Source of the DNA: Neptunomonas antarctica
GTDB taxonomy: Bacteria > Pseudomonadota > Gammaproteobacteria > Pseudomonadales > Balneatricaceae
Assembly: GCF_001305295.1 (NCBI RefSeq)
Contig: NZ_LJSI01000053.1
Coordinates: 868,001 to 932,000 of the forward strand
Direction: 5' to 3'
DNA: 64,000 nucleotides
Shown here: positions 19,111-28,386 of the stretch, piece after piece
How the letters are laid out: each line of letters starts with the position of its first letter
Position numbering within the stretch: the stretch's first letter is position 1
Translations under genes and position numbers: made by a program
Notes under the pieces: generated by a model
The model's database searches: none
Told to the model about the DNA's origin: nothing
What the model saw: only the letters and a program-made list of their open reading frames with translations

Positions 19111-19468
19111 ATTTTTTCTAATTTATGTTTATAGTATCTAATTATCATAACAGAACTGAACTTAGGAATGGGAGCGTTGTGGCGATATAAAAAGCGTGTC
19201 CCCCCCCATTTTTTCGTATTATTGCAGTAAGCTTGCTTTACCAAGGAAAATAATTTTGTTTTTTCTTAACCACTAATAGTCAGAAGGCAGCTATCTCTGT
19301 AAATGTAGGTATCATCAAACAATGTCTTTTACGTAGACATGAAAAATCATAATTTATATTTTAACCTTATAAAAGAGATACCTTGCTCTCTCAGTCTACA
19401 GTAAATCTACAGCTATATTTAATGGAGCAGTCAACATTCTTGTTTACTGCTTATTGCAGCGATAAGGC
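19111..19468. other. 358-base spacer between TPR protein and acyltransferase
   Basis: It contains the decayed acyltransferase end described at 19218-19345 and a run of eight or more C (about 19200-19207) followed by T-rich sequence. The C-run could be prone to slippage, but it lies in no gene. No promoter for the TPR gene could be pointed to with confidence. Confidence 0.5.
19218..19345 (-). pseudogene. Decayed copy of the acyltransferase 3' end
   Basis: Read on the minus strand this spacer encodes TLFDDTYIYRDSCLLTISG followed by a stop and then E-K. This mirrors the C-terminus of the neighbouring acyltransferase (LDETYIYIDGGHLTISG, then S-E-K). The nucleotide similarity continues past the intact gene's stop: both copies share CTGCAATAA in their 3' flank. 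The remnant has two in-frame stops (TAA at the C of TCK and at the S of GSE) and lacks the histidine of the D-G-G-H motif. It is best read as the leftover of a tandem duplication or of a deleted paralogue. Confidence 0.65.
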
Positions 19469-21397
19469 TTACTTATCCCAGTCAAAATCACGCAGTATTT
19501 TTTCTGAACCGCTAATCGTCAGGTGACCTCCATCGATGTAAATGTAAGTCTCATCAAGCTTGGATTTGCAGGTATCTTCGGCGCATAACAGATCGGACAA
19601 CCAGGCTATTTTTACGTCAGTTCGTTGTTCCAGCGTCAGAAGGGACTTAATTACTTCTGCATCAGAGGCCTGATATTCAGCCATACTGATATCACAGCTA
19701 CTTCTTAATACTACCACTCCTTTGTATTTTCGTTCATTGCAGTCGCCGAGATTATGGCCTGAGCGCGGTGGGGGTGAAATTAATATCACCTTCTTCCCTG
19801 CTTCTGTAAGTTTGTCAATGGTCACCGCAAGAGATTCAATTGCCACGGCAGCATCCATTTTAACGACCGCGTCCCCCATCAGGAAATACCCGTCTGTCCA
19901 CTTGAAATATTGTACAAATGAAGAGCTGAGTATGACATGTGTTATGACTTTCGATTCTACAATAGACTGGAATGCCTGTTGATTGTGCTGTTGGCACTTC
20001 TGTGCCCAGTCTTTAGTATAGCGACCATAGATAGGAGCAAGATCCAGAAATGGACCGCAGACACTTTTCGTCAGTTGTATAAGGTCTGACTTCTGTGCAA
20101 TTCCCGGTACCAGGTGCATGGCATAGCTATCTCCCCAGATCGCTAATTTTGGGTTTGCCCCGCGCACGCATTCAGGTTTTATCTCAATGTCGGATAAGTA
20201 CCTCTCGCAGTCTTCGGAAAGTCCGTTGTTGGTACGTCTCACGGCTTCGAAATTAATGAGTTGAGTTGTTGATGTATCTGAATTACTGAATACGGCTGGC
20301 GCTGGGATCAGGAATACCGCCATAGTAGCAGCAGCAAACCAGCCCCATGTTGATTTTGACTGGCTTTTCCAGCCGTACCGAAAAGGCGTTTCAACAAAAC
20401 GATACTGTGCATATCCTAACAACAAAGACACCATAACCAATACAATTTTGACACTCAGCGGTACCTGCGCTAGATACCCCAAATAGGCAAAAGCAAATAG
20501 TGGCCAATGCACCAGGTAAACCGAATAGGACCAATCGCCTAAGCGCTCTATGCAATTGATCACCGACCACTTGGGCAACCAGTTATCCTGCCCGAGGATA
20601 ATAACGGAGGTGGCGAGTACAACCAACATGGCTCCACCACGAGGATGTATTGAATCTACTGTTATGCAGCTGGCGACAATAATGGTCAATAGCGCCAGCC
20701 ATTTCAGTGCGGGATTGACATTGATATCGGCATTTTTGAGCATAAACCAGGCGCATACCGAACCTGCCAGTAGTTCCCACGCCCGCGTAGGAAATAGATA
20801 AAAAGCCCATTCAGCCACACTGGCCTCGCCGAAGCGCCATAAAAAAGGGGGGGCTTTAGCTGGTTCCAGTGTCCAGCTTATACACCAGGCCAAGCTCCCT
20901 GCGAGTAGTAACAGCAAACCGGATAATTGCCATTTTCTGGGTAATAAAAAAAGAAAGAGTGGCAGAAAGAAGTAATACTGCTCTTCTAACGACAGCGACC
21001 AGATATGCAGTAAAGGTTTACCCTCGGCGCTGCCGGCAAAGTAGCCTGATTGGGTGGGTAAAACCATGTTGGCCGAAAAACTTACAGCGCCGACAAACTG
21101 TTCAATATAGTCATGCCACTGCCCTCCTGTTAGAAATCCGTAGGCTAATAGCGAAGTAAAGGCTAGGGTGCAGTATAAAGCAGGCAATAATCGTTTGGCG
21201 CGGCGTAAATAGAAACCTGCAAAGGAAAAGGTATCAGACTCAAGGTCCTTGAGGATAATTGTGGTAATAAGAAAACCGGAAACCACAAAAAAGACGTCGA
21301 CTCCCAGATATCCATGTGGGGTAATCCCGAAGCCAGCGTGGTAAATGACCACAAATAAAACCGCGATGCCTCTCAGTAGTTGTATGTCACGGCGCAT
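19469..21397 (-). CDS. OafA/YrhL-type O-acyltransferase with C-terminal SGNH domain
   Basis: A 642-residue inner-membrane acyltransferase. Residues 1 to ~345 hold about ten helices with acyltransferase-3 motifs: RGIAVLFVVIYHAG (catalytic H near 20), GYLGVDVFFVVSGFLIT, and LSLEEQYYFFLP. The rest is a periplasmic SGNH domain: the nucleophile is S424 in WGDSY, and D622 with H625 lie in DGGHL. Family knowledge: acetyl groups are passed across the membrane by the first domain and placed on glycan by the second. It should O-acetylate the polysaccharide. A broken copy of its 3' end lies just downstream. Confidence 0.92.
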   Translation of the reverse strand: MRRDIQLLRGIAVLFVVIYHAGFGITPHGYLGVDVFFVVSGFLITTIILKDLESDTFSFAGFYLRRAKRLLPALYCTLAFTSLLAYGFLTGGQWHDYIEQFVGAVSFSANMVLPTQSGYFAGSAEGKPLLHIWSLSLEEQYYFFLPLFLFLLPRKWQLSGLLLLLAGSLAWCISWTLEPAKAPPFLWRFGEASVAEWAFYLFPTRAWELLAGSVCAWFMLKNADINVNPALKWLALLTIIVASCITVDSIHPRGGAMLVVLATSVIILGQDNWLPKWSVINCIERLGDWSYSVYLVHWPLFAFAYLGYLAQVPLSVKIVLVMVSLLLGYAQYRFVETPFRYGWKSQSKSTWGWFAAATMAVFLIPAPAVFSNSDTSTTQLINFEAVRRTNNGLSEDCERYLSDIEIKPECVRGANPKLAIWGDSYAMHLVPGIAQKSDLIQLTKSVCGPFLDLAPIYGRYTKDWAQKCQQHNQQAFQSIVESKVITHVILSSSFVQYFKWTDGYFLMGDAVVKMDAAVAIESLAVTIDKLTEAGKKVILISPPPRSGHNLGDCNERKYKGVVVLRSSCDISMAEYQASDAEVIKSLLTLEQRTDVKIAWLSDLLCAEDTCKSKLDETYIYIDGGHLTISGSEKILRDFDWDK

Positions 21398-21458
21398 GCT
21401 TTATGTCCATATAGGTTTAGTTGATCAGTACAAGTGTTTTTTGATGGGCTTTGCTCAG

Positions 21459-22634
21459 TTACGAAATCATTTCTAGTAACCATTCCTCGTAGGCATCTAC
21501 ACGTTTTTCCCAGGAGTTTGATAATGCGGTAGCAATTCTTTGATCCGGAGTGCCTACGCCTCCTGTATTTAATGCGTGCTCTAAGGCAAGTTGCCATTCA
21601 CTTTCATTTTTCGCAATAGCGACTACATCAGAAAAATATTCACAAATGGCCGTTTGAGGTGACGCAACCACCGGCTTTCCAACAGCTAGATACTCGTTAA
21701 GTTTCAATGGGTAACCAGCGATAACCCAGTCATCGGGCCTTATACGGTAACAAATGGTAGAAATGTTTATATGCTGTGCGTATGCAGGAATAGCATGTCG
21801 GGATTTTTCCCCAAGAAAGTACACGTTACTTAGCTTTTTACATTTCGCTAAACCATCGCGAGCTTCATTATCGGTATTCAGTTCAGCCTCTTCTAACCTG
21901 CCAACAAATACCCAACTCCAATTTGGGTTTTTATTAGCGAGTTCCGCTATTAATTTCATATCCATTTTGAGGTTGACTGTGCCTAGATTTGCGATACGTG
22001 GATGGGGTATGTCTTTTAGGTCTTCTGGACAAGGCATTCGGTTGGCTAGAAGAAATGGTGTCGGGTCCACTCCATTGTGGAGAATTTTAGTTTTTCCTAC
22101 GCCGTTTAATGGTAAAGACTCGGCCATACTTGCTGTGGACGCAGTAATCAGATCAGCTCTTTTTACAGTATTTGAAAGCATTATCTCCATGCTCTGGTCC
22201 CAATTTGGCATGCCTGAATAGCTGTCATATACATGTAATGCTAAAAATTTTGATTTTAGATAATTAGCATAAGGGTAAAACTCAGGATGAAACAACAAGG
22301 TAATACTAGAATTTGCACTTACATCTAAATATTTTTTAATAGATTTCGTATATGTTTGACGTGAGAAATTACTAATTAATTCACTTTTAGGCCAAGTGGG
22401 AAATGCTTTGCCTGCTATATGTACGCTGACATTATCCTGTTGCTGATATTGACTCAAATAAGGAGCAGTTTTCCATTTTTCTGTGTTGCGTTGCCATAGA
22501 CTTAGTGCGCCGGTATTGTACACAATAGGCCATCCTCGCTCGCCTAAGCGGGAGAGTAAATGTTGTCTGTTCATCCATTGAGGTTCGTCCCATGGGTGAG
22601 GTGCAAACGCAATAATAGGGATTTTTTTGGTCAT
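21459..22634 (-). CDS. Family 4-like glycosyltransferase
   Basis: A 391-residue GT-B enzyme with MTKKIPIIAFAPHPWDEPQWMNRQ at the N-terminus (given here only as positions 1-24 in meaning: the H-P-W-D-E-P-Q-W-M-N-R pattern). It resembles the TuaH/GumK-like group that opens by naming tool motifs around W-x-x-R-x-Q. The C-terminal site is PLKLNEYLAVGKPVVAS. ILHNGVDPTPF marks the interdomain linker. It lies 61 bases upstream of the acyltransferase on the same strand. Donor and acceptor are unknown. Confidence 0.82.
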   Translation of the reverse strand: MTKKIPIIAFAPHPWDEPQWMNRQHLLSRLGERGWPIVYNTGALSLWQRNTEKWKTAPYLSQYQQQDNVSVHIAGKAFPTWPKSELISNFSRQTYTKSIKKYLDVSANSSITLLFHPEFYPYANYLKSKFLALHVYDSYSGMPNWDQSMEIMLSNTVKRADLITASTASMAESLPLNGVGKTKILHNGVDPTPFLLANRMPCPEDLKDIPHPRIANLGTVNLKMDMKLIAELANKNPNWSWVFVGRLEEAELNTDNEARDGLAKCKKLSNVYFLGEKSRHAIPAYAQHINISTICYRIRPDDWVIAGYPLKLNEYLAVGKPVVASPQTAICEYFSDVVAIAKNESEWQLALEHALNTGGVGTPDQRIATALSNSWEKRVDAYEEWLLEMIS

Positions 22635-22758
22635 TAATTAAAGTGCTTAGTATTTGTAGTGGTATGAAGCTACACGCATATTTTGGCAAACTCAGTTTCT
22701 GGGTGAATTATAAGGCCTATATCTGCTGTGTTTTTCATCCCACATAGTTAAAATTAAT

Positions 22759-23928
22759 CTACTTACTATATATTAATTCAAGACTAGAAGCATGTGCTAC
22801 ATCACTGAATTTAGTCTCAACATAATGTCGCCCATGGAGGATGTTATCTCCTTGATTTAAGCATTCTTTATGTGCGTTTAATATTGCATTTTCTAGTGCG
22901 GCGATGTCATTTAAGGGTACTAGAAATCCATGCTTACCATTATTTAACGCTTCCCTTGTGCCTGGTAGATCAGTTACCACAGGCACTCGTTTTCTGGCTA
23001 GAGCTTCGATGAGGACCATTCCAAATCCTTCACTAACGCTGGGTAGGACAAGTACACTAGAGTTATCAATGGCCTCTTTTATTTTGTCTTCTGTTTGCCA
23101 GCCTATAAATTGGGTGTGTAATTCAAGTTTTGTGGCCTGTTTTTTAATGCTTTCTTCAGTTTTTCCTTCCCCAATAAATGTACAGTTGTAAGAGATCTGT
23201 TTCGAGGATAATAGTTTGAGAGCACTGAGTAACCATTGATGATTTTTAATAGGTACGAATCCGGCAATACATACAATAGAAAGCCTTTTTGCGGGGGGAG
23301 TAGTATCTTCCAAAAAAATTGGGTTTATAGCGTTATTAAGAATTGATGTTTTGTTGATGACAGAGGGGCATGACTCTGTTATACGATTCATTATAGACTT
23401 AGACACGCACAAAATTTCCTTTATTCGCGGATTCGAGATTTTGCGCTCCCAGCCCTGATCAACCAATATGTCACTGCCGTGGGCAGTAAATACAATAGGT
23501 ATATTTAGTATGTCGGCTAGAGGTATGACATATTCCAGATGCCAAGCAAAATGTACATGAATTAGATCTGGTTTCCATTGTTGAGCTATTCTAAGAATGT
23601 TATGCCAATGGATTGCTTTATTTGTGCCAATATACTTTCCGAAGAATTTCCACTGTGCTTCGTCATTGATATATTGACGATATGGTTCATTGAAAACCCC
23701 CTTAAACTTAAAGATAAGATACCAGATAAGTGTTTTGAATGGGGTGTTTGGTTTATGAAAAAAACCATTGTAAATAACCCATTTTGATGGTTTTTTAGAG
23801 GGCAGTCTCGTAATAAGTTTTATTTCATGGCCTCTGTTTTCGAGGGATTGTATTTCTGACTTAATAAAAATTGATTTTTCTGGATCTACGCCACAAACCA
23901 TGAGAATTTTTTTATTAACTGATTTCAT
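22759..23928 (-). CDS. Family 4 glycosyltransferase
   Basis: A 389-residue GT-B enzyme. LIHVHFAWHLEYVIPLADIL and FTAHGSDI (middle) and EGFGMVLIEALARKRVPVV (C-terminal donor site, both glutamates present) are typical GT4 sequences. It starts 4 bases inside the end of the flippase gene (overlap 23925-23928), so the two are coupled. A 124-base gap separates it from the next gene downstream. Confidence 0.87.
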   Translation of the reverse strand: MKSVNKKILMVCGVDPEKSIFIKSEIQSLENRGHEIKLITRLPSKKPSKWVIYNGFFHKPNTPFKTLIWYLIFKFKGVFNEPYRQYINDEAQWKFFGKYIGTNKAIHWHNILRIAQQWKPDLIHVHFAWHLEYVIPLADILNIPIVFTAHGSDILVDQGWERKISNPRIKEILCVSKSIMNRITESCPSVINKTSILNNAINPIFLEDTTPPAKRLSIVCIAGFVPIKNHQWLLSALKLLSSKQISYNCTFIGEGKTEESIKKQATKLELHTQFIGWQTEDKIKEAIDNSSVLVLPSVSEGFGMVLIEALARKRVPVVTDLPGTREALNNGKHGFLVPLNDIAALENAILNAHKECLNQGDNILHGRHYVETKFSDVAHASSLELIYSK

Positions 23929-25382
23929 TTTTTTAATTTTTTCGTATCAAATTTAGTGAGTATTTTTTTTACGGCTGTCTTTAATTCTGAAGCAATTGGA
24001 TTTTTAGTTATAAATAATGCAGCTATAAAAGAGATAGCCCAAACTGAAGAAGTAGTGATTAACATAAATAGTGATTTTTGGTCTTCAACAAGATGGAAGC
24101 AGAGGGCAGTTGGGCCCATGCAAATTACCGTTAATAGAATATTTTTAAGCGTTATACTCATAAGTTCGCTCAGAGAAACAGATATTAGGCGGTGTAGATA
24201 GTGGTGAGTTAAGATGAGATACAAAAAATAATAGATTATTTGGATACCCGCCACATACTCCAGGCCGTAGAACGATGCATAAATAGTGGCTGCAATTCGA
24301 ACAGGTTGAATAATAAATTGAATTTTCAAGGCACAATCTATTTTTTGCATGGCAATAAGGCCTGGATATGCAAATACACTGAGTGCCTGGAGAGAGAACG
24401 CAGCGCATAAAATCGGGACGATAGGTGAAGCTTGATGCCATTGCTCACCATAAAGTATATCTATAATTGGTAGGGGCATTAGTGCAAGTAGTGAATAGAA
24501 AGGCCAGGCTAAGGTGCTGAAGTACATGATTCCTTTTAAGTAACTTTCTTTTATGCTTATGCCATTACGTATGCTGTTTGAGAAGGATGGCAGTATCACT
24601 GGTTGGACTGCGGACGTAAGTGCAAAATTGAAAAGCTGGACAACACCGGCGCCTCTGCTGTAGTAGCCAAGACTTTGCATACTTAAATTTTTACCGATAG
24701 ATAAGTCAGCACTACTTTGGCCAATTTCTGACAGGCTGGTTGCAATTGTAGAATACGTACCAAATTTCAAGATTCCTTTTAACTCTTTGAAAGATGGTAT
24801 AAATTCAGATTGGGAGTCTCTCAATAGTATGCCAACTAAAAGAGTCGTGGCTGCACTTGAAACTGATGCCCACGCGAGGCTTGAAAAACCGAATCCATTG
24901 TATGCTAGTAATATTGCAGTTAATGCATTCGCTAGGGAGCTGCATACATTGATAACCATTAATCGTTTAAAGTTCAGATTACGTCTTAATAGCCCTAAAA
25001 CTGTAGAGTTAAAAGGAATAAAGAATAAGCTAATACTTAAAACTGTTATAACTTCATTTATGCCGGGTTCTGCGTAAAACTCCGCTATAACGTTCTTCAT
25101 CAACAGGAGGATAACGGCAATAGACCATGCAGTTATGAGCGTGATTCCCAATGCGCTGCGTATTTTTTGTTTGGTTAATTCCTTCTCTTGAATTAGGTAA
25201 TTAGAAATTCCAAAATCACGTATCATTTGAACCAAATTAACTACGACAATTCCGACAGAAAATATACCAATTTCTTCAGGTGTTAGGAGTCTCGCAAGGA
25301 TCATCGTTGCCGTAAATTGGATAACTAGAAGGCAATATTTGTCCAAAAAAGATATAGCTAGTGATTTTCTGATTGAGGTCAC
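23925..25382 (-). CDS. Wzx-type polysaccharide flippase (MOP superfamily)
   Basis: A 485-residue polytopic membrane protein with about 12-14 predicted helices. The N-terminus (FTATMILARLLTPEEIGIFSVG) is the hallmark of the WzxC / polysaccharide-transporter family. LKFGTYSTIATSLSEIGQSSADLSIGKNLSMQSLGYYSRG is the middle repeat (longer than shown in the family core). It should flip the lipid-linked repeat unit to the periplasm for polymerisation. The start is GTG at 25382. It is the first gene of a minus-strand transcription unit with glycosyltransferases and the acyltransferase downstream. Confidence 0.92.
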   Translation of the reverse strand: MTSIRKSLAISFLDKYCLLVIQFTATMILARLLTPEEIGIFSVGIVVVNLVQMIRDFGISNYLIQEKELTKQKIRSALGITLITAWSIAVILLLMKNVIAEFYAEPGINEVITVLSISLFFIPFNSTVLGLLRRNLNFKRLMVINVCSSLANALTAILLAYNGFGFSSLAWASVSSAATTLLVGILLRDSQSEFIPSFKELKGILKFGTYSTIATSLSEIGQSSADLSIGKNLSMQSLGYYSRGAGVVQLFNFALTSAVQPVILPSFSNSIRNGISIKESYLKGIMYFSTLAWPFYSLLALMPLPIIDILYGEQWHQASPIVPILCAAFSLQALSVFAYPGLIAMQKIDCALKIQFIIQPVRIAATIYASFYGLEYVAGIQIIYYFLYLILTHHYLHRLISVSLSELMSITLKNILLTVICMGPTALCFHLVEDQKSLFMLITTSSVWAISFIAALFITKNPIASELKTAVKKILTKFDTKKLKK

Positions 25383-26011
25383 AAGTAGTCCGTTAATTAA
25401 CCAGTGGCAGCACCTGAGCTATTTTAGATTCTGCTCAGGTAATATGGGATGCGCAAAAGCTTTGCCCTGCCGGGATTCGAAAATAGATAATATCACTGCT
25501 ATGGGCCGTATGTGAAAATACAAGCCAGCCATTCACGTTGCAAGTGTACAGGCTTTTTGTACGACAGCATAAAACTTTAAAAAGTACTAAGAAAACGGAC
25601 ATTACTAACGGTATGCGTTGAGGGGTGATAGGGAGGATTCCGTATAATAAAAATTATATTATTGCAAATATAATCTTTCTGAATACTGCCGTAAAGCTCA
25701 AAAACTCTCCCGAAAAAGTGCTAGACTAAGATTTTTCTTCTTAGAATAGGGGCCATTACTTGCCTTAAGAATAAGGGTAACCCGCTATCAATCACGTTTG
25801 GATTAGTGGATGAAGAGTGCCACCTTAAAATACATTTAATGGTATTTGAGTAAATTTTTAGATTTTGGCCGGATCAATAATTCTGGTCTTCTGATAATTT
25901 ATCTGTCTGTGTTTGAAGGTTGCTGGCTCATCTGTCTGGTGTTATCAGGTCGTTAAATGGGTGCATACGTAAAACAGTAAAGCATTAGATTTTTCAGAGA
26001 GCCATGAAAGA
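25383..26011. other. 629-base intergenic region between divergent flippase and GT2
   Basis: No convincing gene was found. It holds a perfect 8-bp inverted repeat ACCTGAGC/GCTCAGGT (25412-25419 and 25433-25440, 13-base loop) 30 bases upstream of the flippase start. It also holds an 8-bp AT-rich inverted repeat ATTATATT/AATATAAT (25653-25660 and 25667-25674, 6-base loop). A 37-codon frame (25419-25532, minus) has no ribosome site. Promoters for the divergent genes must be here, but no -35/-10 pair is certain. Confidence 0.5.
25412..25440. promoter_or_regulatory. Inverted repeat upstream of the flippase operon
   Basis: ACCTGAGC and GCTCAGGT are perfect complements separated by 13 bases. The element lies within the likely leader of the minus-strand flippase operon. 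It may be an operator or an RNA hairpin; the sequence does not distinguish the two. Confidence 0.35.
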
Positions 26012-26980
26012 ATGATAAATAATAAGATATCGGCCATAGTCACGACCTATAACCGAGGCGAAGTTTTATCAGATTGTGTAGGTGCTATGGCATCTCAAAT
26101 ATTCAGACCGATAGAAATAGTGATTGTTGATGATGGAAGTACGGATAATACTTGTGAAATTGTCAAACAGCTTCAGTCGGAACTAGATATATCTATAAAG
26201 TATATAAGACAATCGAATGCAGGTCCCTCAGAAGCTAGAAATGCAGGATTTGATGCAGCTATCGGCGATTATGTTGCCTGTTGTGATGATGATGATCTTT
26301 GGCATCCTCAGCATTTAGAATGGGTGAATGATGCTATTAATTTATTTCCCGATGCCCGTGTTTTCAGTGGCTATATTGGTAGAGACTTTTCTGAGAAATC
26401 ATTAGTTAAATCAAATAATAAACATTATTTCTCGACCTACGTCAAAGTGCCAAATACAACCATTTTATATAGGAAAAAACAGCTATTAAAAGCGCCGTTT
26501 TATACGCCTTGTTTTTCAACAGTAGTGATTCACAGTGATATCATCAGAAAAATCCGTGTTGATAAAGATCTTCAGTGTAGAGAAGATATTGATTTTTTCT
26601 GGAGAATTTCAGAAGTTACGGATATCGTACTAGATGAACGGATTCATGCGATGGCTTTACAGTTGCCCATAAGTCATATGTCTGTTGCGGCAGATGCCGA
26701 TGAAAATCTTCAACTCGAACTGCAGATTAAACGTGGGTATTGGGGTGTTCTACTTATGCAGAAAACCGTTGATCGGTATCCTGATAATCGTGTCTTTAAA
26801 AAATTGTTGGCTCAAGACTATCTAGGGTACGCTCATTATCTGTACATTGCTCGCAGAGATAAAGAAGCCAGATTTAACTTAGTTAAATCAATTAAGTCTG
26901 CCCTTATCTTTAATCAGATTAAATTGATTCTTAGAATGCTGTTCGCAATAAGGCCGAATGCTTCCAGTGTGCTTAGGTAA
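26012..26980 (+). CDS. Family 2 glycosyltransferase (GT-A)
   Basis: A 322-residue enzyme. SAIVTTYNRGEVLSDCVGAM opens the GT-A fold, EIVIVDDGSTDNT holds the first nucleotide-binding aspartates, and VACCDDDDLWHPQHL gives the D-x-D type metal site. A later EDIDFFWRISE supplies the E-D pair of the catalytic base region. It is a cytoplasmic inverting transferase that probably adds one sugar of the variable repeat. It is isolated on the plus strand, flanked by large spacers on both sides. Confidence 0.9.
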   Translation: MINNKISAIVTTYNRGEVLSDCVGAMASQIFRPIEIVIVDDGSTDNTCEIVKQLQSELDISIKYIRQSNAGPSEARNAGFDAAIGDYVACCDDDDLWHPQHLEWVNDAINLFPDARVFSGYIGRDFSEKSLVKSNNKHYFSTYVKVPNTTILYRKKQLLKAPFYTPCFSTVVIHSDIIRKIRVDKDLQCREDIDFFWRISEVTDIVLDERIHAMALQLPISHMSVAADADENLQLELQIKRGYWGVLLMQKTVDRYPDNRVFKKLLAQDYLGYAHYLYIARRDKEARFNLVKSIKSALIFNQIKLILRMLFAIRPNASSVLR

Positions 26981-27009
26981 TCCGGCATTTCAAAGCAGTG
27001 AGGCACAAT

Positions 27010-27037
27010 ATAATATATCATTGACGTGGTATATTAT
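27010..27037. terminator. Imperfect hairpin after GT2 gene
   Basis: ATAATATATCA and TGGTATATTAT pair over 11 positions with one G-U, around the loop TTGACG, starting 30 bases after the stop codon. The stem is AT-rich and has no U-tract, so it may be an mRNA 3' stabiliser, a weak terminator or an operator. Confidence 0.35.
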
Positions 27038-27057
27038 GGATTTCTCATATAGCGTGA

Positions 27058-27095
27058 AAAATTGACATATTTGACCTGTCGTATATGTCAATTTT
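27058..27095. terminator. Perfect 13-bp inverted repeat
   Basis: AAAATTGACATAT and ATATGTCAATTTT are exact complements with a 12-base loop; the right arm ends in TTTT. It could terminate transcription in both directions or bind a dimeric regulator. The TTGAC core also occurs in the adjacent hairpin loop. Confidence 0.45.
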
Positions 27096-27547
27096 GTTAT
27101 TTATAATCTTGCGCAATTTCAATTCCCAAGTGCGGCGCGTACCTATTTATCCCAAGGGGTGTAGTAGGAATATCATGTGGCTACTGAAACCTGAGACACT
27201 TTCTTTACCTTAACTTTTTTGGCTTGTAGCTGTTCAGCTAATTCATCACTTCGCGGGCGTAAATCTGTTTATTTCGGAATCTAGGCCTATATCTGTATTG
27301 CTGCCTGAATAGGGATTGCGCATAACGCAGGATTTGTTCTTTGGCCAATATCGACAGAGTAGGGTGTGCCAGGTGATCAAATGATAGATAATTCTGTCCG
27401 CAGACCGGGAAAATGGGTGCTATGTCGAAATCCGATTTGGATTAAGGTGTTTTTCCGTAATGTCATTTTATGGAACTTTACTGCTCTATTATAAAATAAT
27501 TGTTAACATTGCTAATGTATAATGAATGTCTTTTGAGAAATATAAAC

Positions 27548-28357
27548 ATGATAGATATTCACCAGCTGAAAAAGTCTTTAAAGAAAATCCTGTTCAAATA
27601 TAATGCACAAAAGTTATCCAAGGCTCTTGATCGCTTAGGGATTCAAGAAGGGGATGTGTTGATGGTGCATTCTTCATGGCTGCCTGATAATGGTTTTGCT
27701 GGCACAGCTAAACAGTTTATTGATTCATTGAAATCTGCAATAGGAGATGATGGATTGTTGGCCATGATGTCTATGCCTTATCAGAATGAATCAACGAAAC
27801 AGTATTTATCGAAAAATCTCGTCTTTAAAGTGAAAAGAACACCATCAAAAGTAGGTTTGTTAACCGAAGTTTTCAGACGGGGTAAAAATGTTGTGCGAAG
27901 TTTTAATTCTGCACACCCTGTTGTTGCCTGGGGGGGCGGTAGTAAAACTTTTGTAGCGGATCATAACTTAACAGAATGTTCATTTGGAAAAGGTAGCCCG
28001 TTTGATAAACTTGCCCAGCTTGATGGTAAAATACTCCTAGTTGACGCACCTTTTAATACGATTACCTTTAATCATTATTTAGAATCACTTAATGAAGCAG
28101 ACTACCCTGTTCAATTGTTTGATCATGAGGTTGTAAGAGGCCGTGTGCTGGATGAGGACGGGGCTGTTGTTGGTTTTTCTACTAAGGTTTTGGCAAAAGA
28201 GTCATCTGGTTACCGGATCGACGACAGGCTTGAAGCAGAAATGGATAAACGTGGACTTATACGGCGCCTAAGGGTGGGTGGTACCCGCCTCATTTTAGTA
28301 AATACAAGTGACTTAGTTTTATGTGCTTCTGCATGTGTACAAAACTGGGAAAAGTAA
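27548..28357 (+). CDS. AAC(3)-family N-acetyltransferase-like protein
   Basis: A 269-residue protein of the aminoglycoside 3-N-acetyltransferase fold. LGIQEGDVLMVHSSWLPDNGF is the family opening and FGKGSPFDKLAQLDGKILLVD the later conserved segment, where the family has its catalytic H-x-x-x-x-S-P region changed to C-S-F-G-K-G-S-P. In polysaccharide clusters such proteins probably acetylate an amino sugar rather than antibiotics; this is inference. The ATG at 27548 gives the family-like N-terminus; the upstream in-frame TTG at 27500 would add 16 residues with no homology features. First gene of a four-gene plus-strand unit. Confidence 0.82.
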   Translation: MIDIHQLKKSLKKILFKYNAQKLSKALDRLGIQEGDVLMVHSSWLPDNGFAGTAKQFIDSLKSAIGDDGLLAMMSMPYQNESTKQYLSKNLVFKVKRTPSKVGLLTEVFRRGKNVVRSFNSAHPVVAWGGGSKTFVADHNLTECSFGKGSPFDKLAQLDGKILLVDAPFNTITFNHYLESLNEADYPVQLFDHEVVRGRVLDEDGAVVGFSTKVLAKESSGYRIDDRLEAEMDKRGLIRRLRVGGTRLILVNTSDLVLCASACVQNWEK

Positions 28358-28386
28358 ATTTATCTGCATGAATAGCGCGAGGGATT

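Larger units (their letters stand above)
26981..27547. other. 567-base spacer with two hairpins and a possible decayed frame
   Basis: Right after the GT2 gene come two consecutive inverted repeats (27010-27037 and 27058-27095). Further on, the minus strand has a 67-codon stretch without stops (27241-27441) whose possible product ends RFRNKQIYAREVMN. A second frame overlaps its end and runs to a stop at 27173-27175 (SDELAEQLQAKKVKVKKV). Together they could be a frameshifted gene remnant. No start, ribosome site or known family could be recognised. Confidence 0.4.

Noticed and set aside
21754-22221. 155-codon open frame on the plus strand
   Set aside because: It is antisense to the well-supported glycosyltransferase at 21459-22634 and shows no domain.
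25464-25481. tRNA 3'-end-like sequence (minus strand TTCGAATCCCGGCAGGGC)
   Set aside because: It resembles a T-loop and 3' arm, but the 5' half of the T-stem does not pair and no anticodon or acceptor stem precedes it; too little for a tRNA or an attachment site.
25419-25532. 37-codon minus-strand frame just upstream of the flippase
   Set aside because: It starts with ATG and looks protein-like, but it has no ribosome site and no known relative; not enough to call a leader peptide.
27471-27487. Possible sigma-54 promoter TGGAACTTTACTGCTC before the AAC(3)-like gene
   Set aside because: The GG and GC are 9 bases apart, not 10, and no copy of the 17-bp box lies upstream.
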